From NCBI RefSeq assembly GCF_040939785.1, contig NZ_CP162553.1, forward strand, positions 1,798,001-1,862,000: a stretch of 64,000 nucleotides of DNA, in the 5' to 3' direction. This stretch comes from Bradyrhizobium lupini. GTDB taxonomy: Bacteria; Pseudomonadota; Alphaproteobacteria; Rhizobiales; Xanthobacteraceae. Positions 23,773 to 34,760 of the stretch are shown here, one piece after another. How positions within the stretch are numbered: position 1 is the stretch's first letter; every line of letters starts with the position of its first letter. The translations under genes were made by a program, and so were the position numbers. The notes under the pieces are model-generated. The model saw only the letters and a program-made list of their open reading frames with translations, made no database searches and was not told the DNA's origin.

Positions 23773-24279
23773 ATGATCCACGTCTGCTCCCTCGCCGCCC
23801 TTCCCGAAACCGTCCGCCTCACCAAGGCCAGCCACGTGCTGACCGTGATGGCCAATGTCGAACAGGTGGCGCGGCCGGTGTCGGTGCTGCCGGCCAACCA
23901 TCTCAAGGTGTCGATGGACGACATCACCGAGGAGATGGACGGCTTCGTCGCGCCGTCGGAAACGCATATCGAGCAGGTGCTGAACTTCGTGCGCGGCTGG
24001 GACCGCGACGCGCCGCTGGTGGTGCATTGCTATGCCGGCATCAGCCGCTCCACCGCGAGCGCCTTTGCCGCCGTGTGCGCACTCAATCCGAATCGCGACG
24101 AGACCGAGATCGCGAAGAAGATCCGGGCGGCGTCCCCGATCGCCTCACCGAACCGCCGCATCGTCGGCCTTGCCGACCGTGCGCTGGGGCGCAACGGCCG
24201 CATGCTGCGCGCACTCGACGAGATGGGCCCGGGCGCGATGATGGTCGAGGGCCGCCCCTTCGTGATCGAGCTCGAATGA
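23773..24279 (+). CDS. Tyrosine/dual-specificity protein phosphatase-like protein
   Basis: A 168-residue cytoplasmic protein with the cysteine-phosphatase P-loop VVHCYAGISRSTASA (C-x5-R, about residues 84-98). The upstream LKVSMDDITEEMDGFVAPSE would hold the general-acid Asp. The overall length and the tail LADRALGRNGRMLRALDEMG match small rhizobial phosphatases annotated as protein tyrosine phosphatases; the substrate may be a phosphoprotein or a phosphorylated small molecule. The ATG at 23773 was chosen as the first Met of the conserved part; the frame is open from 23632. It stands 144 bp after the HD gene and 118 bp before the Nudix regulator. Confidence 0.83.
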   Translation: MIHVCSLAALPETVRLTKASHVLTVMANVEQVARPVSVLPANHLKVSMDDITEEMDGFVAPSETHIEQVLNFVRGWDRDAPLVVHCYAGISRSTASAFAAVCALNPNRDETEIAKKIRAASPIASPNRRIVGLADRALGRNGRMLRALDEMGPGAMMVEGRPFVIELE

Positions 24280-24397
24280 CAGTTGCGCACCACAGCACAG
24301 GTGTGCCCCCTCGCCCGCTTGCGAGCAGAGCAATCGCATGCGAGCCTTTACGCAGACGCCTCCACATCGTCATGGCCGCACCGGCGATCGCCATCGC

Positions 24398-25366
24398 ATG
24401 AGCGAAAAGCTGCTGACGCCGATCGAGATCGGCCTGACCGCCGCGATCGTCGCGATCGAGGATCACGAACCGCTGATCCTCACCGCGCGCGACAGTGACG
24501 GCCTGGCCGGCCTGCCGTTCGGCCCGTTCGATGCGCCGAGCCATCGCACTTTCGAGATCGGGCTGCGGGCGTGGGTCGAGGAACAGACGGGCCTGCGGCT
24601 CGGCTATGTCGAGCAGCTCTACACGTTCGGCGATCGCGGCCGGCATGCCGAGGCTGGCGACACCGGCGCGCACATGGTGTCGATCGGCTATCTCGCACTG
24701 ACGCGCGCCTTCGGCGGCGAACTGGCAGCCACGAGTGCGAGCTTCGCGCCGTGGTATCGCTTCCTGCCTTGGGAGGACTGGCGCGAGGGGCCGCCCGCGA
24801 TCATCGCGGACGACATCATCCCGGCATTGACCGGCTGGGCCGAAGAGGAGACGCCGGAGACGACGCGCGCATTGCCGCGCAAGGATCGGGTGCGGTTCTA
24901 TTTCGGTCTCGACGGCGCGTCCTGGGACGAGGAGCGCGTGCTCGACCGCTACGAGCTCCTGTACGAGGCAGGGCTGGTCGAGGAAGCGCGGCGCGACGGT
25001 CGCCCTGCGGCATTAGCGCGCAAGGCGCTGTCCGCGCTCGGCACATCCATGCGCTTCGACCACCGCCGGATTCTTGCGACAGCGGTCGCGCGACTGCGTG
25101 CAAAACTGAAGTATCGTCCTGTGGTCTTTGAACTTTTGCCCGCCGAATTCACACTTACCGAATTGCAGTATACGGTGGAGGCGATCTCCGGCCGACACCT
25201 GCACAAACAAAATTTCCGCCGCCTGGTCGAAATGGAAGCCCTGGTCGAACCGACCGGGGTGATGTCGACACAGACGGGCGGACGTCCGGCGGCGCTCTAC
25301 CGCTTCCGTCGCGACGTGCTTCAGGAGCGACCCGCGCCGGGCTTGCGCGTACGCTCCCGGCGCTAA
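24398..25366 (+). CDS. nadQ: Nudix-wHTH regulator of NAD synthesis (NadQ/NrtR-like)
   Basis: A 322-residue protein with an N-terminal Nudix fold (about 8-150) and a C-terminal winged helix (about 215-305, FTLTELQYTVEAISGRHLHK then QNFRRLVEMEALVEPTG, and GRPAALYRFRR). This layout is that of NrtR-type NAD regulators; the size fits the rhizobial NadQ group (COG4111, from memory). The Nudix box is degenerate: LRAWVEEQTGLRL replaces the catalytic R-E, so it probably binds rather than cleaves its ligand. The nadABC operon in this window at 40433 is preceded by two palindromes of the NadQ type, making this gene the natural candidate regulator. The ATG at 24398 gives the conserved N-terminus MSEKLLTPIEIG. 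Confidence 0.78.
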   Translation: MSEKLLTPIEIGLTAAIVAIEDHEPLILTARDSDGLAGLPFGPFDAPSHRTFEIGLRAWVEEQTGLRLGYVEQLYTFGDRGRHAEAGDTGAHMVSIGYLALTRAFGGELAATSASFAPWYRFLPWEDWREGPPAIIADDIIPALTGWAEEETPETTRALPRKDRVRFYFGLDGASWDEERVLDRYELLYEAGLVEEARRDGRPAALARKALSALGTSMRFDHRRILATAVARLRAKLKYRPVVFELLPAEFTLTELQYTVEAISGRHLHKQNFRRLVEMEALVEPTGVMSTQTGGRPAALYRFRRDVLQERPAPGLRVRSRR

Positions 25367-25415
25367 CCCGAGATATGCGTGATCGGCCCCTGCCCGCCGG
25401 TTGCCTGGAGGCTTT

Positions 25416-28125
25416 ATGTCTGACGGCCCGTTTGACGTCTTCGCGCTGATCATTGCGATCATCGCCTTCATCATCGCGATCAAGGCTTCCAGCCAGGCGG
25501 CTGAACTGCGACGACGGCTAAGCTCGCTCGAAGAGATGTTCCGCGCGCAACGGCCCGTGCAGCCGCCGCTGATCCCCGCAGATGTGTGGGCTGACGCGCC
25601 CCCCACAACTTCCGCAGCGCCACCGCCGCTTGTGCCCCAAGCCGAAGCCAGAGCCGAGGCGCCGCCCCCGCTCGTCACCGAAGATATTTCACCGCCTCCG
25701 CTCGAAGCGAGCACCGAGGCCGACGCGACGCCGCCGCTGCCCGCACCCGCGCCCGGGTTCGAGGAACGGCTCGGCACGCGCTGGGTAGTCTGGATCGGCG
25801 GCCTGGCGCTCGCGCTCGGCGGCTTCTTCATGGTGCGCTATTCGATCGAGGCTGGCCTCCTTGGCCCCGGCGTGCGCGTGTTCCTTGGCGGCGTGTTCGC
25901 GCTGGCGCTGCTGGGCGCCGGCGAATGGTCACGGCGCAAGGAGAGCATCTCCAACATCGCCGCGCTGCCGATCGCCAACATTCCCGCTATCCTCACCGCA
26001 GCCGGTACGGCGGTGGCATTTGCGACCATCTACGCGGCGTACGCGCTCTATGGCTTCCTCGTGCCCGCGACCGCCTTCGTGCTGCTCGGCCTCGTCGCGC
26101 TCGGCACGCTGGCTGCCGCGCTCCTGCACGGGCCCGCGCTCGCCGGCCTCGGCGTGGTCGGCGCCTTCGTGACGCCGATCCTCGTCTCCAGCGGCAAGCC
26201 GGACTATTGGGCCCTCTACATCTATCTCGCCGTCGTCACCGCCGCGAGCTTCGGCCTTGCCCGTATCCGGCTGTGGCGTTGGCTTGCGGTCACGACAATC
26301 GCCTTCGCCGTGCTCTGGATCTTTCCGGGGCTCGATACCAGCGACCTGCAGGTCGCGCCGCACGCTTTCCATGTGATCGCAGGATTCTGTTCTTGCCGCT
26401 CTTCTCGTGGTCTGCGGCTTCATGTTCGGCCCGACGATCGAGGACGGTGAGATCGAGCCGGTCTCGTCGGGCTCACTCGGTGCCTATCTGTTCGGCGCGA
26501 TGCTGATCGTGCTGTCGAGCGCCCATGCGGACCTGGCGCTGATGGCCTTCACGCTGCTGGTCGGCGCGACGCTGCTTGTCGCCTGGCGCGCGCCGGCGGC
26601 CACCGGCGCGCTCGGCGCAGCCGCCGCGACCGTCTTCGTCGTGTTCGCCGAATGGGCGGTGCGCGCCAATCCTGACATGCTCGTGCTGCCGGGCGGTCCC
26701 ATGGCCGACATCGCACCGACGGCGATCGATAGCGCGGTGACGCTGCATCTGGTGATGGCGGCGATCTTCGCCGCCGGCTTCGGCATCGCGGGCTTCCTCG
26801 CGCAGGGACGTTCGAACTCGGCGATCATTCCGGTGGTGTGGTCGGTCGCGGGGGTCGCGACGCCGATCGCGATCCTGGTCGCGCTCTACGCACGCATCGC
26901 GCATCTCGATCGCTCGATCCCGTTCGCCATCCTCGCGGTGCTGCTCGCCGCCGCCTTCGGCGCGGCCACCGAAGCGCTTGCACGCCGCGAGACCCGGCCG
27001 GGCGCCATGATCTCCACGGCCTTGTTTGCGACCGGCACGCTCGGTGCACTGGCGCTGGCGCTGACGTTTGCGCTGGAGAAGGGCTGGCTCACGATCGCAC
27101 TGGCGCTGATGTCGCTCGGCACCGCCTGGATCTCGATGCAGCGGCCGATCCCGTTCCTGCGCTGGCTCGCCGCGATCTTCGCCGGCCTCGTCACCGCTCG
27201 GATCGGCTATGATCCGCGCATCGTCGGCGACGCCGTCGGAACCACGCCGATCTTCAACTGGCTGTTGTGGGGTTACGGCCTGCCGGCGGCATCGTTCTGG
27301 GCGGCGAGCCTGTTCCTGCGCCGCCGCGCCGACGACGCCCCGCTGCGCATGCTCGAGAGCGCCGCGATCCTGTTCACCGCGCTGCTCGCCTTCATGGAGA
27401 TCCGCCATTTTGCGACCGGCGGCAACATGACGTCAGCACCCTCTCTGCTCGAATTCGCCCTCCAGGTCTGCATCACGCTCGCCCTGGCGATCGGGCTGGA
27501 GCGCCTGCGACTGCGCAGCCGCAGCGTCGTGCACAATGTCGGCGCGGTCGTGCTCACGGTGATCGGCGGGCTCGTCGGCGTGTTCGGCCTCCTGCTCCTG
27601 GAGAACCCGCTGCTATGGCGCACCGACGTCGGTGGCGCCGTGTTCAACCTGCTGCTGCTCGGCTACGCGCTGCCGGCGGTGCTGATGCTGCTCTTGTCCT
27701 ATGCCGTGGCCGGCGAACGCGGCAAGGCCTACGCCAACACGATTGCAGGCGGCGCGCTGCTGTTCGCGCTGACCTATGTCACGCTGGAGATCCGCCGCTT
27801 CTATCACGGCCCGATCCTCTCCTCCGGGGCGACGACGGGCGCCGAGCAATATACCTATTCGATCGGCTGGCTCGGCTTCGGCGTGGTGCTGCTCGGCGTC
27901 GGCATTCTCGTCAATTCGGAGCGGGCGCGGCTGGCATCGGCCGTCGTGATCGCGTTGACGATCCTGAAAGCATTCGTCATCGACATGTCGACGCTGACGG
28001 GCGTCTACCGCGCGCTATCGTTCATGTGCCTCGGCATCGTGCTGGTCGCGATCGGCTGGCTCTACCAGCGTATCCTGTTCCGGCGGCAGATCGCACCGCC
28101 GCCGGCTCCGCAGACGAGCACGTGA
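25416..28125 (+). pseudogene. DUF2339 polytopic membrane protein, frame broken near 26388
   Basis: A DUF2339 protein of about 900 residues is encoded in two frames. The first (25416-about 26390) has an N-terminal helix, a coiled coil, a Pro/Ala-rich linker and the start of the membrane region, including RLGTRWVVWIGGLALALGGF, the DUF2339 signature. The second (about 26390-28125) carries some 18 more transmembrane helices and ends YQRILFRRQIAPPPAPQTST. They join near GCAGGATTCTGTTCTTGCCG: dropping one T gives A-G-F-V-L-A-A-L-L-V-V. One extra base is therefore present, as mutation or sequence error. GGAGG precedes the ATG at 25416. The family's function is unknown. Its stop is 3 bp from that of the convergent chemoreceptor gene. 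Confidence 0.82.
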
Positions 28126-28128
28126 GCG

Positions 28129-29817
28129 TCAGGCCGCGCGAACCGATTCCAGGAACTGCGCGACCTCGACCTTGAGACGGGTGCTGTCGGTCGCCAGCGA
28201 TTTCGCCGCCGACAATACCTCGGTCGAAGCCTCGCCGGTCTCGATCGCACCGCGCTGCACGTTGGTGATGTTCGACGAGACCTCCTGCGTGCCGACCGAG
28301 GCCTGCTGCACGTTACGCGAGATTTCCTGCGTGGCCGCGCCCTGCTCCTCGACGGCGGCGGCAATGGCCGCAGCCACCTCGGAGAGCCGCTCGATGGTGC
28401 CGCCGATCTCCTGGATGGCACTGACCGATTCCTGCGTCGCCGCCTGGATACCCGAGACCTGCGCCCCGATCTCACCGGTCGCTTTCGCGGTCTGCTCGGC
28501 CAGCGCCTTGACCTCGGAGGCGACGACCGCGAATCCGCGGCCCGCATCGCCGGCACGCGCGGCCTCGATGGTCGCGTTCAGCGCCAGCAGATTGGTCTGG
28601 CCCGCGATGGTGTTGATGAGCTCGACGACGTCGCCGATGCGGGACGCCGCGTGCGACAGCGCATTGACACGGTCGTTGGTCCGCGCCGCTTGCTCGACGG
28701 CCTCCGCCGCCATCCGCGCCGAATCCTGCACGCGGCGGCTGATCTCGGTGATGGAGGACGACAGCTCCTCCGAAGCGGATGCCACCGCCTGGACGTTGGT
28801 CGAGGCTTCCTCGGAGGCGGCTGCGACGACGGTCGCGAGTTCCTGTCCGCGCTGCGCGGTGTTGGTCAGCGTCGAGGCGGAGGCCTCGAGCTCGGTCGAG
28901 GCCGAGGAGACGGTCCCGACCACCTCGCCGATCATGGCTTCGAACTTGCGGGTGATGGCATCGACGCGGCGACCGCGTTCGATCTTGACTTCGGCGTCGC
29001 GCGCAGCGGCCTCGTCGGCGGCCTTCTTGGCGATCAGCGCCTCCTTGAAGATCTGCAGCGCATCTGCCATCGAACCGATTTCGGTCTTCTCGCCGCGATG
29101 CGGAACGTCGGCCGAGAGGTCGCCCTCGCCGAGCGACTGCATCGGGCGGATGATTGAGGCAATGCCGCGAGAAACGTCGCGCACGAGATAATAGGCGGCG
29201 CCGATCGCGATTACGACCGAGAGCACGATGATGCCGACCAGCACGCGGAAGATCATGGCGTAGCTGTCGGCGGCCTGCTTCGTCTCAAGCTCGGCACCGC
29301 GGTTGTTGAGCTCGATGCCCTTTTGGAGCAGGGGATCGGCGGCCTGGGCCATCTTCGCAACCTTGGTCTGCAGCAGCTCGTTGGCGTCGACCGGGAAACG
29401 GCCAACGCCCTTGCGCGACAGTGCCATCACGTCCTGCACGCCGTTCAGATACTCGGCCCACGCCGTGCTCCATTGCCCATAGAGCGAGCGCTCCTCGGCG
29501 GAAGTGATCAGCGGCTCGTAGACCTTGCGGGTCTGGTCGATGCGCGCGCGCAGCGAGGCCAAGCGCTTCTCGGCGGCGTCCTTGCCCTCAACGCTGTCCT
29601 GCATCAGATGCAGACGGAGCGCGACGCGCAGCTCGTTGATGTCGGCGCGAAGCGAGCCGAGCGCGCGCACGCTGGGCAGCCAACTCTCCGCGATCTCGAC
29701 CGTATGGGAATTGATGTTCTGCATGGTGCCGATCGCCGTCACGCCAACGCCGGCGAGCGAAAGGACCAGGACCGACAACACGGCCAGAAGCTTGAAGACG
29801 ATCGACAATTTCGACAT
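28129..29817 (-). CDS. Methyl-accepting chemotaxis protein 1 (4HB-type sensor)
   Basis: A 562-residue chemoreceptor. TM1 is about residues 8-30, a helical periplasmic sensor of four-helix-bundle type spans 31-186, TM2 is about 187-212, then HAMP (213-265) and the signalling domain. The hairpin tip has [20 protein letters not shown], the site that contacts CheA and CheW. The C-terminus FLESVRAA lacks a CheR-binding pentapeptide. The ATG at 29817 (MSKLSIVFKLL) was preferred to the frame to 29868 because the membrane anchor begins there. It is the most downstream of four consecutive receptor genes; the 281-bp gap upstream implies its own promoter. The ligand is unknown. Confidence 0.93.
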   Translation of the reverse strand: MSKLSIVFKLLAVLSVLVLSLAGVGVTAIGTMQNINSHTVEIAESWLPSVRALGSLRADINELRVALRLHLMQDSVEGKDAAEKRLASLRARIDQTRKVYEPLITSAEERSLYGQWSTAWAEYLNGVQDVMALSRKGVGRFPVDANELLQTKVAKMAQAADPLLQKGIELNNRGAELETKQAADSYAMIFRVLVGIIVLSVVIAIGAAYYLVRDVSRGIASIIRPMQSLGEGDLSADVPHRGEKTEIGSMADALQIFKEALIAKKAADEAAARDAEVKIERGRRVDAITRKFEAMIGEVVGTVSSASTELEASASTLTNTAQRGQELATVVAAASEEASTNVQAVASASEELSSSITEISRRVQDSARMAAEAVEQAARTNDRVNALSHAASRIGDVVELINTIAGQTNLLALNATIEAARAGDAGRGFAVVASEVKALAEQTAKATGEIGAQVSGIQAATQESVSAIQEIGGTIERLSEVAAAIAAAVEEQGAATQEISRNVQQASVGTQEVSSNITNVQRGAIETGEASTEVLSAAKSLATDSTRLKVEVAQFLESVRAA

Positions 29818-30098
29818 CACGACAAATCCCGATGTTACCTGGCAACGCGCAAATTGTCCGCGCCGCAAACCGCCACGAAGATGGCGAGACGGAGGTCAGT
29901 TCAACAATGCTGGCTGGTTCTTGTCCCGTAAGATTGCACACATAGTCGCAAGCAGGCGTTAACAGGGCCCTACGTAAAATTACGGGACAGCGCTGACGGT
30001 CGTTATTTCTCCCGCAACCAACTGTGCAGCTGCACAGCCAACTGATGCTGCGACGCGACCTGTCCACTTGCGACGCAATGTGCGGAAGGCGACGGCTG

Positions 30099-32069
30099 TC
30101 ACGCCGCCCGTACCGAATCCAGGAAGCGCGCGACCTCGCTCTTCAGCCGGTGGCTCTCCTGCGACAGCGATTGCGCAGCCGAATGCACCTGCGCCGAGGC
30201 CGCCCCGGTTTCGCCTGCGCCACGCTGGACATCGCCGATGTTCGCCGAGACTTCGGAGGTGCCATTCGCGGCGTGCTGGATGTTGCGGGAGATCTCTTGC
30301 GTGGCGGCACCCTGTTCCTCGACCGCGGCGGCGATGGTTGACGAGATCTCCGACATCCGCGCGATGGTGTCGCCGATCTCCTTGATCGCACCGGCGGAGT
30401 CTTCCGTCGCGGTCTGGATCGCGCCGATGTGCTGGCCGATCTCGCCCGTGGCCTTCGCAGTCTGCTCGGCGAGCGCCTTCACTTCGGAAGCGACCACGGC
30501 AAAGCCGCGGCCGGCCTCGCCGGCACGCGCCGCCTCGATCGTCGCGTTGAGCGCCAGCAGGTTGGTCTGGGCGGCGATGGTGTTGATCAGTTCGACCACG
30601 TCGCCGATGCGGGCGGCGGCCTTCGACAGTTCGGCGACGCGTGCATTGGTGCGCTGGGCCTGCCCGACCGCCACGTCGGCGACACGGGCCGATTCCTGCA
30701 CCTGACGGCTGATCTCGGAGATCGAGGAGGTCATTTCCTCGCTCGCTGCAGACACCGACTGCACGTTCGCGGAGGCCTCTTCGGAGGCGGCCGCCACGAC
30801 CGTGGCAAGCCCGTTGCCGCGCTCGGCAGCCTGCGTCAGCGTATTTGACGAGGCCTCCAGCTCGGTTGCCGCCGACGAAACAGTATCGATGATCTCGCCG
30901 ACCGCGCCTTCGAAAGTATCGGCGAGCCGGTGCATGTCGGCCTTGCGCTGCTGGCGCCCGCGCGCCTCAGCTTCGACCTGCTCGGTGCGCAGCCGCTCGG
31001 CCTCCGCCATATTGGTCCTGAACACCTCGACGGCACCGGCCATCTCGCCGATCTCGTCTTTGCGCCCGATGCCCGGAACGGATATCGAAAGCTCGCCGCG
31101 CGCAAGCCGCGTCATCGCGCCGACCATGCCGGCAAGCGCCTTCGAGATCGAACGTCCCAGAAGGAAGCCCACCGCGGCGAGCACGACGACGGCAATGGCG
31201 AAGGCGACCATCATCCACATGCGCACGGCATCGCGGGTCGCAGCTTCCGCAACGTCGGCCTTCCTGTAGAGGTCTTCGACTGTGTTGCGCACCTCGATCA
31301 TGCTCGATTCCAACCCACGGAACGTTTTCATCATGCTGGCGTCGAGGGCCGCAGTTTGCTGCGCCGTCTCCACCCACGCCGTGAACTCGGATTGATATTT
31401 CTGCAGCTTGGCTGTGATGTCGTTCATCACTGCCGTAGGGATTGCGACGACCTCTATCGCCTTGGAGAATTCGACCGCGGCCTTCTTCATCTCGGCGATG
31501 TATTTTGGGTCGCGCCGCAGCATGAAGTCCTTCTCGTGCCGGCGCATCATCAGCATCCAGCTCGTGGACCTGGGATCGTCGATCTCCTTGAGCTTGGCCT
31601 CAATGTCGTGCACGGCGGCGCGGAGCGAGCCGGAGAGGCCCAGAGTCTCGTTTAGGCCGAGCCGGGTCTCCGCGGCCACCAATGCGCCGAAGTCCGACGC
31701 GTATCGCTTGAAGCCGTCCTGGGCCTGCTTCATCCGGTCGGACAGCGCGCCCAAGCCGCCGGCCGACATCAGCCGCTCCACCTCGTCGAAGTCGCGATTG
31801 ATCGGCCCGATCAATTCGGCATGTGCCTTGGCGTAGCTCTCGTTGCGGCGCTGCTGAAAGTTCTTCTCGTTGCGGCGGGCCTCCAGCATCTCGATCGAGA
31901 GCTGTTTGTCGAGGTCAGCGATCGCACGAGCGCGGTTAGCAATCTCGCGGGAGGCGTCCTGGGAGAGACTGCCGATCTCGTAGATCGCGCCGAAGGCGAC
32001 GAGACCCAACAATCCGAACAGTCCGATCGTCATGACCTTATGGGTGAGACGAATGGAAGGGCCACTCAT
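30099..32069 (-). CDS. Methyl-accepting chemotaxis protein 2 (HBM-type sensor)
   Basis: A 656-residue chemoreceptor: TM1 about 12-31, a large helical sensor 32-282, TM2 283-305, HAMP 305-360 and the signalling domain. The sensor has two copies of an R-R-x-E-K-x-F motif, [19 protein letters not shown] (61-79) and [17 protein letters not shown] (174-190), the hallmark of the helical bimodular (HBM) domain known from McpS-type receptors of organic acids. The tip motif reads [14 protein letters not shown], with Ala where the other three receptors here have Gly. It ends FLDSVRAA. The ATG at 32069 ([12 protein letters not shown]) was chosen because it sits just before TM1. Confidence 0.93.
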   Translation of the reverse strand: MSGPSIRLTHKVMTIGLFGLLGLVAFGAIYEIGSLSQDASREIANRARAIADLDKQLSIEMLEARRNEKNFQQRRNESYAKAHAELIGPINRDFDEVERLMSAGGLGALSDRMKQAQDGFKRYASDFGALVAAETRLGLNETLGLSGSLRAAVHDIEAKLKEIDDPRSTSWMLMMRRHEKDFMLRRDPKYIAEMKKAAVEFSKAIEVVAIPTAVMNDITAKLQKYQSEFTAWVETAQQTAALDASMMKTFRGLESSMIEVRNTVEDLYRKADVAEAATRDAVRMWMMVAFAIAVVVLAAVGFLLGRSISKALAGMVGAMTRLARGELSISVPGIGRKDEIGEMAGAVEVFRTNMAEAERLRTEQVEAEARGRQQRKADMHRLADTFEGAVGEIIDTVSSAATELEASSNTLTQAAERGNGLATVVAAASEEASANVQSVSAASEEMTSSISEISRQVQESARVADVAVGQAQRTNARVAELSKAAARIGDVVELINTIAAQTNLLALNATIEAARAGEAGRGFAVVASEVKALAEQTAKATGEIGQHIGAIQTATEDSAGAIKEIGDTIARMSEISSTIAAAVEEQGAATQEISRNIQHAANGTSEVSANIGDVQRGAGETGAASAQVHSAAQSLSQESHRLKSEVARFLDSVRAA

Positions 32070-32275
32070 GGAATGTGCTCCAATACGATTGATACGCAAT
32101 ACGAGGAGGGCGACTCGGCACCCGGAATATTACGGAGATCATGACTGCATCGGTTTTCCGGAAGGTTAACCGTGCGGCTCATCGCGCCGCGACATCCAAC
32201 TGCGAACGCATGCGAACCACCGCGCGTCTTCGCGCGTCGGTTGTAGTCGATCGATGATTGGTGACGGCGACCGCG

Positions 32276-34432
32276 TCATGCTGCGCGCACGGTATCGAGG
32301 AAGTTGCCGACCTCGAGCTTGAGGCGGTTGCTGTCGCCAGAGAGCGACTGGGCCGCCGCCAGCACCTGCGACGACGCCGAGCCGGTCTCGTTCGCGCCGC
32401 GCTGCACATCGGTGATGTTGGCCGAGACCTGATGGGTGCCTTCCGCCGCCTGCTGCACGTTGCGGGAGATTTCCTGTGTCGCCGCGCCCTGCTCTTCCAC
32501 GGCAGCCGCGATGGTAGAGGAAATCTCCGAGAGCTTCTCGATAGTGCCGCTGATGTCCTTGATTGCGCCGACCGAATGCTCGGTCGCGGTCTGGATGCTG
32601 GCGATCTGCTGCCCGATCTCGCCAGTGGCCTTCGCGGTCTGTTCGGCGAGTGCCTTGACCTCGGAGGCCACAACCGCAAAGCCGCGACCGGCTTCGCCGG
32701 CGCGCGCGGCCTCGATGGTCGCGTTGAGCGCCAGGAGATTGGTCTGACCCGCGATGGTGTTGATCAGCTCGACCACGTCGCCGATCCGCGTCGCCGCCCT
32801 GGACAATTCGCTGACGCGCTCAGTGGTGACACGCGCCTGGCCGACAGCTTCGTTGGCCACGCGGGCCGATTCCTGCACCTGCCTGCTGATCTCGGTGATA
32901 GAAGACGACAGCTCCTCGGTGGCCGACGCCACCGCTTGCACGTTGGTGGACGCCTCCTCGGAGGCCGCAGCAACCATGGTCGTGAGCTGCTGCCCACGCT
33001 CCGCGGTCGATGTGAGGGTCGACGCCGAGGCTTCGAGCTCGGTCGCTGCCGAGGAGACGGTGTCGACGATCTCCCCGATCGCGGCTTCGAAGCCGTCGGC
33101 CAGCTTCCGCATCTCCGCCTTGCGCTGCTCGGCTGCCCGGCTCTCGGCCGCAGCGTGATCGCCCCGCATGCGTTCGACTTCGAGCCCGTTTTGCTTGAAG
33201 ACTTCAACGGTCCGCGCCATCTCGCCGACCTCGTCACCTCGGCAGGTGCCAGGCACGACCGTCGTGAAGTCGCCATTGGCGAGCCCACCCATCGCAACCG
33301 AAATGGCTGAAAGCGGCTTGAGGATCCGGCCAAAGGTGATCCAGAAACTGAGGCCAGCGAGCATCACCGAGGCGCAGAGCAACACGACCGTGAAAACAAC
33401 ATTACGAGTGCTGACCTCTGCCTGCATCGTGGCTTCGCGGTCAGCGGCCGCGCCAATGGCTTCACCGAGCTTCAGCACTGCATTGATGCCGGCGGTGGCC
33501 CGCGTGAAGTACTCGGGTCCCGTGATTCTGTAGTCCCCGCCTTCGCCACCGGCGAGCACAGTCACCCGCGTTTCACCGTAGGCACCAAAATAGGATTTCT
33601 CGACCTCCGTCATCGCCTCGCCGATCTGCAGGGCGAGGTCCGAACGCAGCCGCACCGGCAATACCGTGTCCCATGCGAGTTCGACCTTGGCCCGCAGCGC
33701 CGAAAGGCGCTCATAGCCCTCCATCCCGAGCTTCGCGCGCGCACCGACGACCCCAGCCAGCAGGGCCCGCTCCCTTCCGGCATTCTCGGCCATCTGAGCT
33801 GTCAGATGTCGCAAGCCGATGAGCTGGGCCAGCCTTGCCACGGGCGGGCTGGTGAGTGTTTCGAGCGTCAGCCGCAAGCGGTTGCTCGCGACGTCGATCA
33901 CCTCCGTAATCGTTGGCGCGAAGCCATCTACGAGGTCAGGCTCGCGTTCAACGCGCGAGCGCGACATTCCCGCGTCGGCTTTCTCACGCAGGAGACGCAG
34001 CGCCTCGAATTTCGTCGCTGCGTCCGCAATCTGTCTTTGCCCCGCGGTCATTTCGGGAATCGCGCTGATATCGAGGACGGCTTGGCGAAAGGCCTCGTCC
34101 GCCGTCGCGCGCGCCTTTGCGATTTCCGCACGGCGCTCGGCACTGACGACATCAGGAGACTTCAGCACGGCGTTGGTCAGCCCGCGTTCAATCGCCCAAT
34201 GTCCTGCGCTGCGCAGCAGCAGTTGGGCAACTGCATTGACCTTCAGGAATGCCTCGGACTCTCGCCTCTTGAGGACGGCCTCATAGGCGATGAATCCGGC
34301 CGAGGCCAACCCAAGCAAGACCAGGGCAGAGATGATGATCGGCAAGATCGTGCCGATCCGAACATGTCCGAGCCGACTCCACGCGCTGGCGGACTGAGTT
34401 CGGACCTGCTGATGATGAGCAGGGCTCAACAT
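32276..34432 (-). CDS. Methyl-accepting chemotaxis protein 3 (large periplasmic helical sensor)
   Basis: The largest of the four receptors, 718 residues: TM1 about 26-50, periplasmic region 51-343, TM2 344-367, HAMP 367-420, signalling domain to the end. The sensor begins [18 protein letters not shown], which recalls the E-R-G-L motif of nitrate-sensing NIT domains, but the rest does not allow a firm family call. The signalling domain carries [18 protein letters not shown] and ends FLDTVRAA, as in receptor 4. The ATG at 34432 follows a purine-rich stretch. Upstream bases 34486-34540 share blocks with the leader of receptor gene 4. Confidence 0.92.
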   Translation of the reverse strand: MLSPAHHQQVRTQSASAWSRLGHVRIGTILPIIISALVLLGLASAGFIAYEAVLKRRESEAFLKVNAVAQLLLRSAGHWAIERGLTNAVLKSPDVVSAERRAEIAKARATADEAFRQAVLDISAIPEMTAGQRQIADAATKFEALRLLREKADAGMSRSRVEREPDLVDGFAPTITEVIDVASNRLRLTLETLTSPPVARLAQLIGLRHLTAQMAENAGRERALLAGVVGARAKLGMEGYERLSALRAKVELAWDTVLPVRLRSDLALQIGEAMTEVEKSYFGAYGETRVTVLAGGEGGDYRITGPEYFTRATAGINAVLKLGEAIGAAADREATMQAEVSTRNVVFTVVLLCASVMLAGLSFWITFGRILKPLSAISVAMGGLANGDFTTVVPGTCRGDEVGEMARTVEVFKQNGLEVERMRGDHAAAESRAAEQRKAEMRKLADGFEAAIGEIVDTVSSAATELEASASTLTSTAERGQQLTTMVAAASEEASTNVQAVASATEELSSSITEISRQVQESARVANEAVGQARVTTERVSELSRAATRIGDVVELINTIAGQTNLLALNATIEAARAGEAGRGFAVVASEVKALAEQTAKATGEIGQQIASIQTATEHSVGAIKDISGTIEKLSEISSTIAAAVEEQGAATQEISRNVQQAAEGTHQVSANITDVQRGANETGSASSQVLAAAQSLSGDSNRLKLEVGNFLDTVRAA

Positions 34433-34485
34433 GGTACGTTTCCCCCAAAGGAAACACGCAGCCAAGTCCTTGCCGGCTGCATGGA

Positions 34486-34540
34486 CGTTGATCGCCCTTG
34501 CCGGAGAATCTATTCCTTGGGGTTACTCATTCTGGTTAAC
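34486..34540 (-). promoter_or_regulatory. Conserved leader upstream of chemoreceptor gene 3
   Basis: Two blocks, a 17-mer at 34486-34502 (plus strand CGTTGATCGCCCTTGCC) and TCTGGTTAAC at 34531-34540, recur at 36544-36560 and 36587-36596 before chemoreceptor gene 4 at nearly the same spacing (28 and 26 bases). The 17-mer starts 53 bp before the ATG here and 49 bp before it there. A shared promoter or leader is inferred. Confidence 0.5.
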
Positions 34541-34705
34541 GGGAGGGCTCGGAGAAATACTGAGATTTCAACCCAAACAGTTGAAATGGAAGAGATAATC
34601 TCGCCAGAAAGTTGTAAATTTCAGCTTGAGGTCGCCGCTGTTTGCTTTTGCAGCCGACGTTCGCCGAAGTCATGCGCGAGACGTTCGCGGCGAAGATCAG
34701 GATGC

Positions 34706-34734
34706 AAAAACGCCCGCCTGAGGAGGCAGGGCGT
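34706..34734 (-). terminator. Rho-independent terminator after chemoreceptor gene 4
   Basis: On the minus strand ACGCCCTGCCT-CCTC-AGGCGGGCGTTTTT forms a GC-rich hairpin followed by a T5 run, about 27 bp past the stop of the gene at 34761-36494. It separates receptor genes 3 and 4 transcriptionally. Confidence 0.85.
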
Positions 34735-34760
34735 CTTCCGAACTGTCTGGAACGAGGTTC

